The notes under the pieces are model-generated. The model saw only the letters and a program-made list of their open reading frames with translations. It searched no databases and had not been told where the DNA came from. Positions 8,616 through 14,721 of a stretch of DNA of 22,777 bases are shown in pieces. Where the stretch lies: assembly GCA_902772675.1 (NCBI GenBank), contig CACYBN010000140.1:1-22777 (forward strand), given 5' to 3'. A program made the translations under genes and the position numbers. How positions within the stretch are numbered: the stretch's first letter is position 1; the number at the start of each line of letters is the position of its first letter. This stretch comes from an uncultured Erysipelotrichaceae bacterium. GTDB lineage: Bacteria > Bacillota_I > Bacilli_A > RF39 > UBA660.

Positions 8616-9296
8616 ATTTCTTGTTGCTTCTACAAAATCATTTACTCTATCTTCAGAACTAATTGATTTACCTAATAGAGCATGCATTCTTTTTACTTTA
8701 GTACTAGATGGGCACTTAGCTATTTTTTTTAAATACATTCCATTTCTTGCATACTTTTTATAACTACTTCTTGTTATATCAAAAGATTCATTATTCCAAC
8801 TATAAAACTCATAGTCCACTATTGTTCTAATATCTGGGTCTATCTCTGGAGATATTCCTTCTTCTTTCATTCTCTTATATTCTTTTATTGAATCAAATAT
8901 AAATTCAAAATAACTTTCACTCATATCTTTTCTTCTAGCAGGTACATATAAAGTTAAAGTTCTATCATTATCAAAATTAGATTCTAGATGAGCAGTTATT
9001 CCATCTTTTTTCATTGGAATAGATGCTAGATAATAAGCAAAATCACTATCATCATAATTCATATTAAATTTGAAAGTAACATAACCATCTTCTACTATAC
9101 GATCCACTATATTTTTATCTTCTGGATGTCCTTTACAAGAAGCTATAGTAGGTATTCCATTAGTAATACAATATTCTATTATACTAGTTAAAGCTTTAGA
9201 ACCTTCCCCAAAAACTGTAGCAAACTTTTTAGCATCTTCTGGTTTCATACTTTCTCTATATACATGTTTAAATTCATAATTTTCAATTGTTTCCAT
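8601..9296 (-). CDS. 231-aa protein of unknown function with an ASCKGH motif
   Basis: The ATG at 9296 has GGAG 7 nt upstream. It is a soluble protein with no signal or membrane segments. The N-terminal half contains C-I-T-N-G-I-P-T-I-A-S-C-K-G-H (about 43-57). This small Cys/His motif after a buried strand resembles the SC-x-GH motifs found in several uncharacterised Firmicutes proteins. The middle is Asp/Tyr-rich with strand-like segments, and the C-terminus is Lys/Arg-rich (about 175-231), which could bind nucleic acid. I do not recognise the family. It is divergent from the 9365 gene with a 68-bp shared promoter region. Confidence 0.85.
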   Translation of the reverse strand: METIENYEFKHVYRESMKPEDAKKFATVFGEGSKALTSIIEYCITNGIPTIASCKGHPEDKNIVDRIVEDGYVTFKFNMNYDDSDFAYYLASIPMKKDGITAHLESNFDNDRTLTLYVPARRKDMSESYFEFIFDSIKEYKRMKEEGISPEIDPDIRTIVDYEFYSWNNESFDITRSSYKKYARNGMYLKKIAKCPSSTKVKRMHALLGKSISSEDRVNDFVEATRNKRKY

Positions 9297-9313
9297 ATCT
9301 TATCTCCATTGTA

Positions 9314-9322
9314 ATTATAACA
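9314..9322 (-). promoter_or_regulatory. Extended -10 element for the 231-aa gene
   Basis: On the minus strand TGTTATAAT (TG-n-TATAAT) lies 17 nt before the ATG at 9296, with the RBS between. No recognisable -35 box is present, as usual for extended -10 promoters. Confidence 0.5.
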
Positions 9323-9337
9323 TATTAATTATTATTG

Positions 9338-9346
9338 TGATATAAT
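9338..9346 (+). promoter_or_regulatory. Extended -10 element for the DUF1295-type gene
   Basis: TGATATAAT on the plus strand matches TG-n-TATAAT exactly and lies 18 nt before the ATG at 9365. It is back to back with the minus-strand box at 9314-9322. The predicted leader is very short and barely holds the RBS. Confidence 0.5.
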
Positions 9347-9364
9347 TATAATAGAGGTGAGCAA

Positions 9365-10165
9365 ATGTTACATATAGAATTACTATATATACTTATAGCA
9401 ATTTTAGCGGTATGTTTTATTGGATTTAAAAAATATGTTTATTTTATTTCTTTAGGATATGGATTCTCTATTTCTATAGTAGGATTAATGTTACTAATTA
9501 TCTTTAGAAACAATTTAGATTTAGGATATATCTTAGGATCTATTATTTTGATATGTTATGGATTACGTTTAAGTGGTTATCTATTAATAAGAGAATTAAA
9601 GAGTTCTTCTTACAACAAGAAAATGAAAAATGAAATATCAGATGGAAGTCATATGACTATTCCACTAAAAATAATGTTATGGGTAAGTTGTGCATTATTA
9701 TACTTATTTATGACTTCTCCAGTTATATATAGATTTATAAATCAAAGTGGATCTGATACTTGTTATTATATTGGATTAATAATTACAGTATTAGGAATAC
9801 TGTTAGAAGCATTATCTGATTTACAAAAAAGTAAAGCTAAGAAGAAAAATCCTAATAGATTTGTAGATACTGGATTATTTAAAATAGTTAGATGTCCTAA
9901 TTACTTAGGAGAATTAATTATCTGGTTAGGAGTATTTGTTTCTGGTATTACTTCTCTATCAGGTATAGGACAATGGATAATTGCTTTAATTGGATTTATA
10001 GGAATTATATATATTATGTTTAGTGGTGCTAGAAGATTAGAATTAAGACAAGATAGAACTTATGGTAAAGATAAAGATTATCAAACATATATTAAGAAAA
10101 CTCCAATATTAATACCTTTTATTCCTTTATATAGTGTTAAAAAATATAAATGGTTAGTAGGATAA
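9365..10165 (+). CDS. DUF1295 / steroid 5-alpha-reductase-like (ICMT-like) membrane protein
   Basis: A 266-aa integral membrane protein with about six or seven hydrophobic segments. The C-terminal half carries the family core F-V-D-T-G-L-F-K-I-V-R-C-P-N-Y-L-G-E (about 167-184), a membrane strand, and then a charged R-R-L-E-L-R-Q-D-R-T-Y-G segment. This matches DUF1295, related to isoprenylcysteine methyltransferases and 5-alpha reductases, which bind S-adenosylmethionine or NADPH at this site. The substrate in bacteria is generally unknown. GAGGTG lies 5 nt before the ATG. It is one of very few plus-strand genes here and is a single-gene unit between a divergent promoter and a bidirectional terminator. 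Confidence 0.9.
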   Translation: MLHIELLYILIAILAVCFIGFKKYVYFISLGYGFSISIVGLMLLIIFRNNLDLGYILGSIILICYGLRLSGYLLIRELKSSSYNKKMKNEISDGSHMTIPLKIMLWVSCALLYLFMTSPVIYRFINQSGSDTCYYIGLIITVLGILLEALSDLQKSKAKKKNPNRFVDTGLFKIVRCPNYLGELIIWLGVFVSGITSLSGIGQWIIALIGFIGIIYIMFSGARRLELRQDRTYGKDKDYQTYIKKTPILIPFIPLYSVKKYKWLVG

Positions 10166-10192
10166 AAAAAGACTGATTACTCAGCCTTTTTT
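10165..10192. terminator. Bidirectional intrinsic terminator
   Basis: A-run, G-A-CTGA, loop ttac, TCAG-C-C, T-run: a stem with one A/C mismatch, flanked by A6 and T6, so it works in both directions. It sits between the converging 9365 and 10191 genes and contains the stop codon region of both. Confidence 0.85.
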
Positions 10193-10439
10193 AATTTCTT
10201 TTTAAAGTTAAAGCTAAAGAAGTAGTTCTTACTCTTCCTTCAGCTTTTAATCTATCATTATTTGCTTCATATGGAATATTTTGTCTTTTAGAATAATCAC
10301 CAACCATAGGTCTACTATGATATTCTAGTAAGAACCATTTTTCTTGTTCTCTAACATAGATATAATTCTTTCCATAATAAAAGCCCTTTTTTACGGGGCA
10401 TATTATACTATAAAAAGCTTTATAAGGCAATTTAATCAC
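10191..10439 (-). CDS. Small protein of unknown function (82 aa)
   Basis: The frame begins with a GTG at 10439 that overlaps the last codons of the CDF transporter gene by 8 bp, which suggests coupled translation. No clear RBS is seen, and the first internal ATG is far downstream (codon 45). The protein is aromatic and basic: Y-V-R-E-Q-E-K-W-F-L-L-E-Y-H-S-R-P in the middle, and R-V-R-T-T-S-L-A-L at the C-terminus. Composition looks coding throughout. I do not recognise it. A short GC stem, GCCC(CGTAAAAAA)GGGC then TTTTATT (about 10381-10401), lies inside the frame and could partly terminate transcription of the transporter gene, lowering expression of this ORF. The start is uncertain. Confidence 0.55.
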   Translation of the reverse strand: MIKLPYKAFYSIICPVKKGFYYGKNYIYVREQEKWFLLEYHSRPMVGDYSKRQNIPYEANNDRLKAEGRVRTTSLALTLKRN

Positions 10440-11544
10440 TTATATCTATATCTAAAGTAATATCAATTCTATATCCTTTAAATTTATTTTCTATTTCATC
10501 ATAAATTTCTTTATATAAGTTCTCTCTATCTTTTACTTTAAAATCTATAATAATATCAAAACTAATTTCTTTTTCTTTAGAATCATAATAGAATCCATGC
10601 ATTTGTAAAACTCCTTTATGAGAAAATACTATTTTAGAAACTTCTTTTCTTGTTTCAATTACTTTTTTATCTTTAGTATTAACTGAATAAATACCAATAG
10701 TATGTAAAACAATTCCATATTTATTTAGTATTACTTTAGATATTCTTCTAGAAATCTTATCTACTTCAGATATTGATAAAGTATCTAATACTTCAATATG
10801 AACAGATCCTAAATATCTATCTGGACCATAATCGTTTAATATTAAATCATATGCTCCTTGAACACCTTTTTCTTTAGCAATTTCTTTTTTTATAGATTTA
10901 GCAAGACTACTTTCTACTCTTACACCTAACATATTATCTACAGATTCTTTTATTAATTCAATACCAGCTTTAATAATAAATACTGATAATAACACTCCTA
11001 CATAAGCTTCTAAACTAATCTTAAATAACATATATATTACTGCAGATAATAATACTGAAATAGATAATATAGCATCATTAAATGCATCAGATCCACTTGC
11101 TACTAAAGAATCAGAATTAACTTCTTTACCCTTCTTTTTAACATATAATCCTAATATAAATTTAATAATAATACCTGCGATTAAAATAACTATTGTAATA
11201 AGACTATAATCTGTTATTTCAGGTTTAATTATCTTTTTTATAGATTCTGTTAAAGCAGTAATACCTGCGTATAAAACAATCGCAGATACAATTAAAGAAG
11301 TCATATACTCTATTCTTCCATATCCATATGGATGCTTTTTATCTGGAGCTTTACCTGCTAGTTTAGTACCTATAATAGTAATAATACTAGATAATGCATC
11401 GCTTAAATTATTAACTGCATCTAGTACTATAGCAATTGAATTAGCAAGTAATCCAACAAAAGCTTTAAATCCTGCTAAAACTATATTTGCTAATATACTA
11501 ATAATACTAGTTTTTACTACAATTTTTTCTCTATTATTATTCAT
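10432..11544 (-). CDS. Cation diffusion facilitator (CDF) metal transporter
   Basis: A 370-aa inner-membrane metal-ion/proton antiporter. Six membrane segments fill the first 200 residues, and the rest is a cytoplasmic dimerisation domain that may be duplicated, as it is longer than in YiiP. The metal-site helices are visible. TM2 has D-A-V-N-N-L-S-D-A-L-S-S, and TM5 has S-G-S-D-A-F-N-D-A. TM5 thus has Ser/Asp rather than the His typical of Zn-selective members, which fits Mn/Fe-type CDFs (inference). H-P-Y-G-Y-G-R-I-E-Y follows TM2, as in the family. The frame extends to a TTG/ATG at 11577, but the ATG at 11544 has GAGGTG 6 nt upstream and is preferred. It lies in a metal-transport neighbourhood with CopA and a Mn-riboswitch exchanger. 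Confidence 0.93.
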   Translation of the reverse strand: MNNNREKIVVKTSIISILANIVLAGFKAFVGLLANSIAIVLDAVNNLSDALSSIITIIGTKLAGKAPDKKHPYGYGRIEYMTSLIVSAIVLYAGITALTESIKKIIKPEITDYSLITIVILIAGIIIKFILGLYVKKKGKEVNSDSLVASGSDAFNDAILSISVLLSAVIYMLFKISLEAYVGVLLSVFIIKAGIELIKESVDNMLGVRVESSLAKSIKKEIAKEKGVQGAYDLILNDYGPDRYLGSVHIEVLDTLSISEVDKISRRISKVILNKYGIVLHTIGIYSVNTKDKKVIETRKEVSKIVFSHKGVLQMHGFYYDSKEKEISFDIIIDFKVKDRENLYKEIYDEIENKFKGYRIDITLDIDISD

Positions 11545-11576
11545 AAATAACACCTCGTAAAAATCATTATACAACA

Positions 11577-11602
11577 AAAAAGACTATTTTATTAGTCTTT
11601 TT
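11577..11602 (-). terminator. Intrinsic terminator after the PNPOx-like gene
   Basis: AAAAAGACTA, loop, TAGTCTTTTT with flanking A and T runs. The stem starts at the last base pair of the stop codon of the 11601-11993 gene. The CDF transporter therefore probably has its own start downstream. Confidence 0.85.
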
Positions 11603-11993
11603 AAAAATCAATTACTATTGATTTTTCAGTAAAAGAAGAGATTATAGCTCTACCTGATTCAAAATATAATACTGCAGTATTATCATCATTTTCATCATAC
11701 ATATTTCTAAGATCAGGATTCTTATCTAACATATCTTTTTTAGCTTCTACTCTATCATCTAAAACTAATTTACCAGATACTCTAATCCATTTTCCATCTT
11801 TAAAAGCACATATTTCTACTTTAGGATTATTTTCTATTTGTTTAAAAACATCTTTTTTCTTTCCTGTTTGAATATATAAGTGATCTTCAAATATTTCTGC
11901 TGTACCAAAAGGTCTAACTCTCGCTTGATCTCCTTCAACTGTAGCTAGATAATATATTCCACATTCTTTTAAAAACTCTTGTACTTCTTTCAT
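11601..11993 (-). CDS. Pyridoxamine 5'-phosphate oxidase-like flavin-binding protein
   Basis: This 130-aa protein matches the small PNPOx/FMN-binding split-barrel family: Y-Y-L-A-T-V-E-G-D-Q-A-R-V-R-P-F-G-T (about 14-31), then L-Y-I-Q-T-G-K-K-K-D-V (about 39-49) and N-P-K-V-E-I-C-A (about 56-63). The length is typical. Members bind FMN or F420 and reduce small molecules; a true PNP oxidase role is not implied. GGGAGA lies 5 nt before the ATG. Immediately upstream is the stub of a flavodoxin gene. PNPOx-like, flavodoxin and cyclophilin-like genes commonly occur together in gut Firmicutes, so this was probably a flavin redox cluster whose electron carrier has been lost. Confidence 0.92.
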   Translation of the reverse strand: MKEVQEFLKECGIYYLATVEGDQARVRPFGTAEIFEDHLYIQTGKKKDVFKQIENNPKVEICAFKDGKWIRVSGKLVLDDRVEAKKDMLDKNPDLRNMYDENDDNTAVLYFESGRAIISSFTEKSIVIDF

Positions 11994-12003
11994 ATAATTC
12001 TCC

Positions 12004-12090
12004 CTATTTAATATGTTTCTCAGCTAATTCTTCTGCTTTTCTTTTAGTTACTCCACTAGCTGAAAAATAACTTACTAATATTTTACTCAT
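12004..12090 (-). pseudogene. Truncated flavodoxin (N-terminal 28 aa only)
   Basis: A perfect AGGAGG, 6 nt spacing and ATG (12090) begin a 28-codon frame. It starts M-S-K-I-L-V-S-Y-F-S-A-S-G-V-T: the first beta strand and FMN phosphate-binding loop of flavodoxins, followed by the start of helix 1. It then stops at TAG (12004-12006), 10 nt before the next gene. A flavodoxin needs about 140-180 residues, so this is a deletion remnant that kept its translation signals. It may still be translated and help couple translation of the PNPOx-like gene. Confidence 0.75.
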
Positions 12091-12100
12091 TTATATCCTC

Positions 12101-12154
12101 CTAATATTTTAATTTATTAATCCAATCTTTAATATCTTTTTCATAAATAATCCC
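12101..12154 (-). pseudogene. C-terminal gene remnant between lipoprotein and flavodoxin stub
   Basis: In frame after the lipoprotein's TAG, 17 codons read G-I-I-Y-E-K-D-I-K-D-W-I-N-K-L-K-Y and end at TAG (12101-12103), just before the flavodoxin stub's RBS. The D-I-x-x-W-I-x-x-L pattern is typical of flavodoxin C-terminal helices but also of other proteins. It is too short for a firm call. An overlapping 11-codon frame (MKKILKIGLIN) is the alternative. Confidence 0.35.
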
Positions 12155-12598
12155 CTATTTATAAATTTCTACAGAAACATTATTATTACCTAAATCTTTT
12201 AAATTATTTATATGACCTATTTTAGTATAACTATAAGATGTATTAAATGATTTATAAAATATAACTAAACAGTCATCTCCATAAAGCATTACATCCCCCG
12301 CTGTTATCTTTTTTATATTAGATGAATCTGATGGTAAAGATTTATTTAAATAATAATATTTTTCATTACCATTTAACTCTTTCATATCTATTTTTAAAGG
12401 TAATAATTCTACAAAAGCTTTAGCAGTTTCATTATCTTCTAAATCTATTGTATATTCATCATTATTAATTAGTACTTTCACTATATTTACCTCACTTTTA
12501 CTATCAACCGTTTCCTTATTATCATTTTTATTATTACAACCAGCAACTAATAGAAATGACATAAAAACTAATAAAAAATAGAAATATTTTTTTCTCAT
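12155..12598 (-). CDS. Lipoprotein with a cyclophilin-like fold domain
   Basis: A 147-aa lipoprotein. The signal peptide is K-rich, then hydrophobic, with the lipobox L-V-A-G-C at 17-21, so it is anchored outside the membrane. After an Asn/Lys/Glu linker, the domain from about 38 matches the 'cyclophilin-like' family: I-D-L-E-D-N-E-T-A-K-A-F-V-E-L-L-P-L, then L-N-G-N-E-K-Y-Y-Y-L, A-G-D-V-M-L-Y-G-D-D-C-L-V-I-F-Y-K and Y-S-Y-T-K-I-G-H-I. These proteins lack proven prolyl isomerase activity and are often encoded with flavodoxins, consistent with the flavodoxin stub 64 nt downstream. AAAGGAG lies 5 nt before the ATG. An extended -10 box precedes it. Confidence 0.92.
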   Translation of the reverse strand: MRKKYFYFLLVFMSFLLVAGCNNKNDNKETVDSKSEVNIVKVLINNDEYTIDLEDNETAKAFVELLPLKIDMKELNGNEKYYYLNKSLPSDSSNIKKITAGDVMLYGDDCLVIFYKSFNTSYSYTKIGHINNLKDLGNNNVSVEIYK

Positions 12599-12630
12599 AT
12601 TTTCTCCTTTATTGATCTTTTTCCATAAAT

Positions 12631-12639
12631 ATTATAACA
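12631..12639 (-). promoter_or_regulatory. Extended -10 promoter element of the lipoprotein gene
   Basis: TGTTATAAT on the minus strand, 32 nt before the ATG at 12598, just after the terminator stem at 12646-12667. Confidence 0.55.
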
Positions 12640-12645
12640 TATTAG

Positions 12646-12667
12646 AAAACTAGAATATCTAGCTTTT
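12646..12667. terminator. Short intrinsic terminator
   Basis: AAAA-CTAGA, loop ATA, TCTAG-C-TTTT on the plus strand, with one unpaired base. It lies at the end of the decayed membrane-protein fragment, whose TAG is inside the stem, and precedes the lipoprotein promoter. Confidence 0.55.
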
Positions 12668-12793
12668 ACTTCTTATTACTTTAAGATTCAATTTATATTT
12701 TTTCCCACTAGATAATATAGTAGTACTAAAAATAAGTGGATTAATAATACATGTTGCAACTACTAAAACTATTAATATTATATTATTAAAAAA
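12659..12793 (-). pseudogene. C-terminal remnant of a membrane protein
   Basis: A 44-codon open frame with no start codon reads N-N-I-I-L-I-V-L-V-V-A-T-C-I-I-N-P-L-I-F, then a basic tail ending K-V-I-R-S-K-S and TAG (12659-12661). One membrane helix plus a positive tail is the normal end of a polytopic protein. It begins inside the terminator of the XRE gene, so it is not translated on its own. The parent family cannot be named. Confidence 0.45.
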
Positions 12794-12813
12794 CTAGATT
12801 ACTCTAGTCTTTT
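12788..12813 (-). terminator. Intrinsic terminator of the XRE regulator gene
   Basis: The minus strand reads AAAAG-ACTAGA, loop GTAA, TCTAGT-T-TTTT: a 6-bp core extended by a G-T pair and A-T pairs, then a T-run. It begins 11 nt after the stop codon at 12825. Confidence 0.85.
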
Positions 12814-12824
12814 AATTTTTATAA

Positions 12825-13418
12825 TTATTTTTCATCATATGGTTTTTCTTCGCTTATTTTACAAGTCCCACCATTATTTTTTACATAAGCATCTATTTTA
12901 TCTTGTACTTTATGAATATCATCATAAATATCAGCATCAGTAATATTTATTAAATATCCATCTCCACCAGCTTCTTTTATTTGACCACTATTTTCATAAT
13001 ATAAAAATTCGTAGCTATATTCTGCATCATGTAAAGTACAATTAATCGTAGATACCATTAATCTTCCAGAATTATGTTCATTAATATTTTTAAAAATAAT
13101 TTTTAATGTAACTAGAAGAACTGGTAAAACTATAATAAAAATAATCATAAATTTAATTAATTTCAAAATTAAACCAGCTAGTTTTTCTGTATTAGAAGTT
13201 TTCTCTACTAAAATATCTTTAATATCATTATCAGTTAATTCATCTAAACTAACTTTAAATATTTTAGATAATTCCTTTGCTTGTCTTATATCTGGTGATG
13301 TTTCTCCCAATTCCCATTTTGAAATAGTTTGTCTTGCTACTCCTACTTTTTCAGCAAGTTCTTCTTGAGAAAGACCATTTTTCTTTCTTAGATTCATAAT
13401 CTTTTTCCCAATTTCCAT
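12825..13418 (-). CDS. XRE-family transcriptional regulator with a membrane anchor
   Basis: A 197-aa protein. The N-terminal HTH_3 domain (about 1-60) is textbook: L-R-K-K-N-G-L-S-Q-E-E-L-A-E-K, then R-Q-T-I-S-K-W-E-L-G-E-T-S-P-D and F-K-V-S-L-D-E-L. A linker and one membrane helix (about 85-108) follow, then an extracellular domain of about 85 residues with two Cys. This HTH plus membrane-anchor layout is common in Firmicutes and suggests a sensor tethered to the membrane. The frame extends to a GTG at 13436, but AAGGG with 6 nt spacing supports the ATG at 13418. The target is unknown; neighbouring genes or its own promoter are likely candidates. No operator was identified with confidence. 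Confidence 0.9.
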   Translation of the reverse strand: MEIGKKIMNLRKKNGLSQEELAEKVGVARQTISKWELGETSPDIRQAKELSKIFKVSLDELTDNDIKDILVEKTSNTEKLAGLILKLIKFMIIFIIVLPVLLVTLKIIFKNINEHNSGRLMVSTINCTLHDAEYSYEFLYYENSGQIKEAGGDGYLINITDADIYDDIHKVQDKIDAYVKNNGGTCKISEEKPYDEK

Positions 13419-13534
13419 AATTATCCCTTCTTTCACTTAAAATATTATGATATTGGAAATATTTTATCTACCAATTTTTACTGGAACATTCGCCCTTTTT
13501 AATAACATTTAAGTACTTATAAACTTATACTACT

Positions 13535-13543
13535 ATTATAACA
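13535..13543 (-). promoter_or_regulatory. Extended -10 element upstream of the XRE gene
   Basis: TGTTATAAT on the minus strand directly follows the T-run of the exchanger's terminator. It would give a leader of about 110 nt before the ATG at 13418. A second, weaker box (CATAAT, near 13446) is closer to the gene, so the true start is uncertain. Confidence 0.4.
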
Positions 13544-13568
13544 AAAAAAGAGAATTTTTTATTCTCTT
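13543..13568 (-). terminator. Intrinsic terminator of the cation exchanger gene
   Basis: AAGAGAAT, loop of five A (minus strand), ATTCTCTT, then a run of Ts, starting 7 nt after the TAG at 13575-13577. Confidence 0.88.
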
Positions 13569-13574
13569 AATTAA

Positions 13575-14525
13575 CTATCCAAAAATAACATAACTATAAT
13601 AAATAATAAATGTTAATAGGAATGTAACCCCTTCTATCTTTGATATTTTACGATCATTAAATGAAAATATAAATAATAATAAAGCAGAAAAGATCATTAC
13701 AGCTATATCTATATAACTAAAGTTAATACTTGCTATACCACCAAATAATGTAATAGGTATACCAATTACTACTCCTATATTAAAAATATTACTTCCTACA
13801 ACATTACCTATAGCAATATCATATTCTCCTTTTTTAGTAGCTGTTACACTAGTTACAAGTTCTGGTAAAGAAGTTCCTAAAGCTACGATAGTAAGTGAAA
13901 TCATTCTTTCACTTATTCCAATTATTTTAGCTAGTCCACTTGCACCATCTACAACAAAATTACTTCCTAAAACAATTCCTAATAAACCAATTATAGTTAA
14001 TAATATTGATTTCTTCATTGAAGGAAAAGAACTATCTTCTTCTTCAGTAACTTTATTTCTAGTCATACTTATTAAATAATACATAAATACACCAAAGAAT
14101 AATATTAATACTAGTCCATCTCCTCTTGGAAATGAATTACCCATATTATTAGCAAATAGATTATCAGATAATAATACAGCAAAAGCACATGTAATCATCA
14201 ATGTAATTGGAAGTTCTTTCTTTACTGTATTATTTTTTACACTTAAAGGATGTACTAGAGAAGCAGCACCTAAGATTAATAAAATATTTAATATATTACT
14301 TCCTATTACGTTTCCTAAAACCATATCCCCACTATTAGAAAATAATGATTTAACACTTACTGCAAATTCTGGAGCACTAGTACCAAATGCTACTATAGTT
14401 AATCCAATTAACATTTTTGATACTTTAAAATTTCCTGCTATACCACTTGCACCATCTACAAAATAATCAGCACCTTTTATAAGAACTACAAATCCTACCA
14501 CTAAAAATATAATATTTAATAACAT
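13575..14525 (-). CDS. CaCA-family (calcium/sodium-type) cation exchanger under an Mn riboswitch
   Basis: A 316-aa membrane protein with about ten helices in two inverted halves. Each half contains the CaCA alpha-repeat. The first has G-L-T-I-V-A-F-G-T-S-A-P-E-F (about 41-54). The second has S-L-T-I-V-A-L-G-T-S-L-P-E-L (about 207-220), and each half also has a G-N-V-x-G-S-N-I-x-N segment. The length matches the YrbG-like bacterial group. The usual annotation is Ca2+/Na+ antiporter. Because a yybP-ykoY riboswitch and its terminator precede the gene, export of Mn2+ (or Mn2+ together with Ca2+) is the likely physiological role here; that is inference from the regulator. GAGGAGG lies 5 nt before the ATG. 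Confidence 0.93.
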   Translation of the reverse strand: MLLNIIFLVVGFVVLIKGADYFVDGASGIAGNFKVSKMLIGLTIVAFGTSAPEFAVSVKSLFSNSGDMVLGNVIGSNILNILLILGAASLVHPLSVKNNTVKKELPITLMITCAFAVLLSDNLFANNMGNSFPRGDGLVLILFFGVFMYYLISMTRNKVTEEEDSSFPSMKKSILLTIIGLLGIVLGSNFVVDGASGLAKIIGISERMISLTIVALGTSLPELVTSVTATKKGEYDIAIGNVVGSNIFNIGVVIGIPITLFGGIASINFSYIDIAVMIFSALLLFIFSFNDRKISKIEGVTFLLTFIIYYSYVIFG

Positions 14526-14537
14526 AAATTCCTCCTC

Positions 14538-14573
14538 AAAAAAAGAGACTTATCCCTTTTCAGATCAAGTCTC
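14538..14573 (-). terminator. Riboswitch-controlled terminator of the exchanger gene
   Basis: The minus strand has GAGACTT (14573-14567), a 15-nt loop, AAGTCTC (14551-14545) and seven Ts. The left arm overlaps the 3' strand of riboswitch stem P1 (CTTGATCT), so P1 and the terminator exclude each other. Ligand-stabilised P1 would therefore prevent termination, an ON switch. Confidence 0.88.
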
Positions 14574-14663
14574 GTTAAAATACAAAGTATTCTTATACAG
14601 CGGATTAAAATCGTATTGACGCCATATAATCACTATATAATAGTGAAAACTACTCCCTTGCCT
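14562..14663 (-). promoter_or_regulatory. yybP-ykoY (Mn2+) riboswitch
   Basis: On the minus strand the conserved pieces appear in order. GGCAAGGGAGTAG (14662-14650) gives the 5' P1 strand and the first metal-site loop. A variable hairpin follows (CACTAT/ATAGTG). Next comes GGCGTCAATACG, the second conserved loop (about 14622-14611). The 3' P1 strand, GAGACTTGATCT, closes it. P1 pairs AGGCAAG with CTTG(A)TCT with one bulged A. This agrees with the yybP-ykoY class known to bind Mn2+ (as upstream of E. coli mntP and alx). A terminator overlaps the 3' end. It precedes the cation exchanger and not copA. Confidence 0.87.
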
Positions 14664-14668
14664 ATTCA

Positions 14669-14677
14669 ATTATAACA
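14669..14677 (-). promoter_or_regulatory. Extended -10 promoter of the riboswitch transcript
   Basis: TGTTATAAT on the minus strand. The predicted start, 6-8 nt downstream, coincides with the first base pairs of riboswitch P1 at about 14663, so the leader begins exactly at the aptamer. Confidence 0.7.
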
Positions 14678-14721
14678 TGTTTTTATTTTTTTAAAATACG
14701 TACTTTTAATTATTTACAATC

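Noticed and set aside
12104..12142. 11-codon ORF MKKILKIGLIN with a GGGG upstream
   Set aside because: Too short and overlapping a more coding-like tail in another frame; there is no evidence that it is expressed.
6504..12157. TAG recoded as an amino acid, since coding-like sequence follows TAG at 6600 and 12155
   Set aside because: TAG codons at 2739, 13575 and 18581 fall at natural gene ends next to RBSs or terminators, and the tail after 12155 is only 17 codons; local mutation is simpler.
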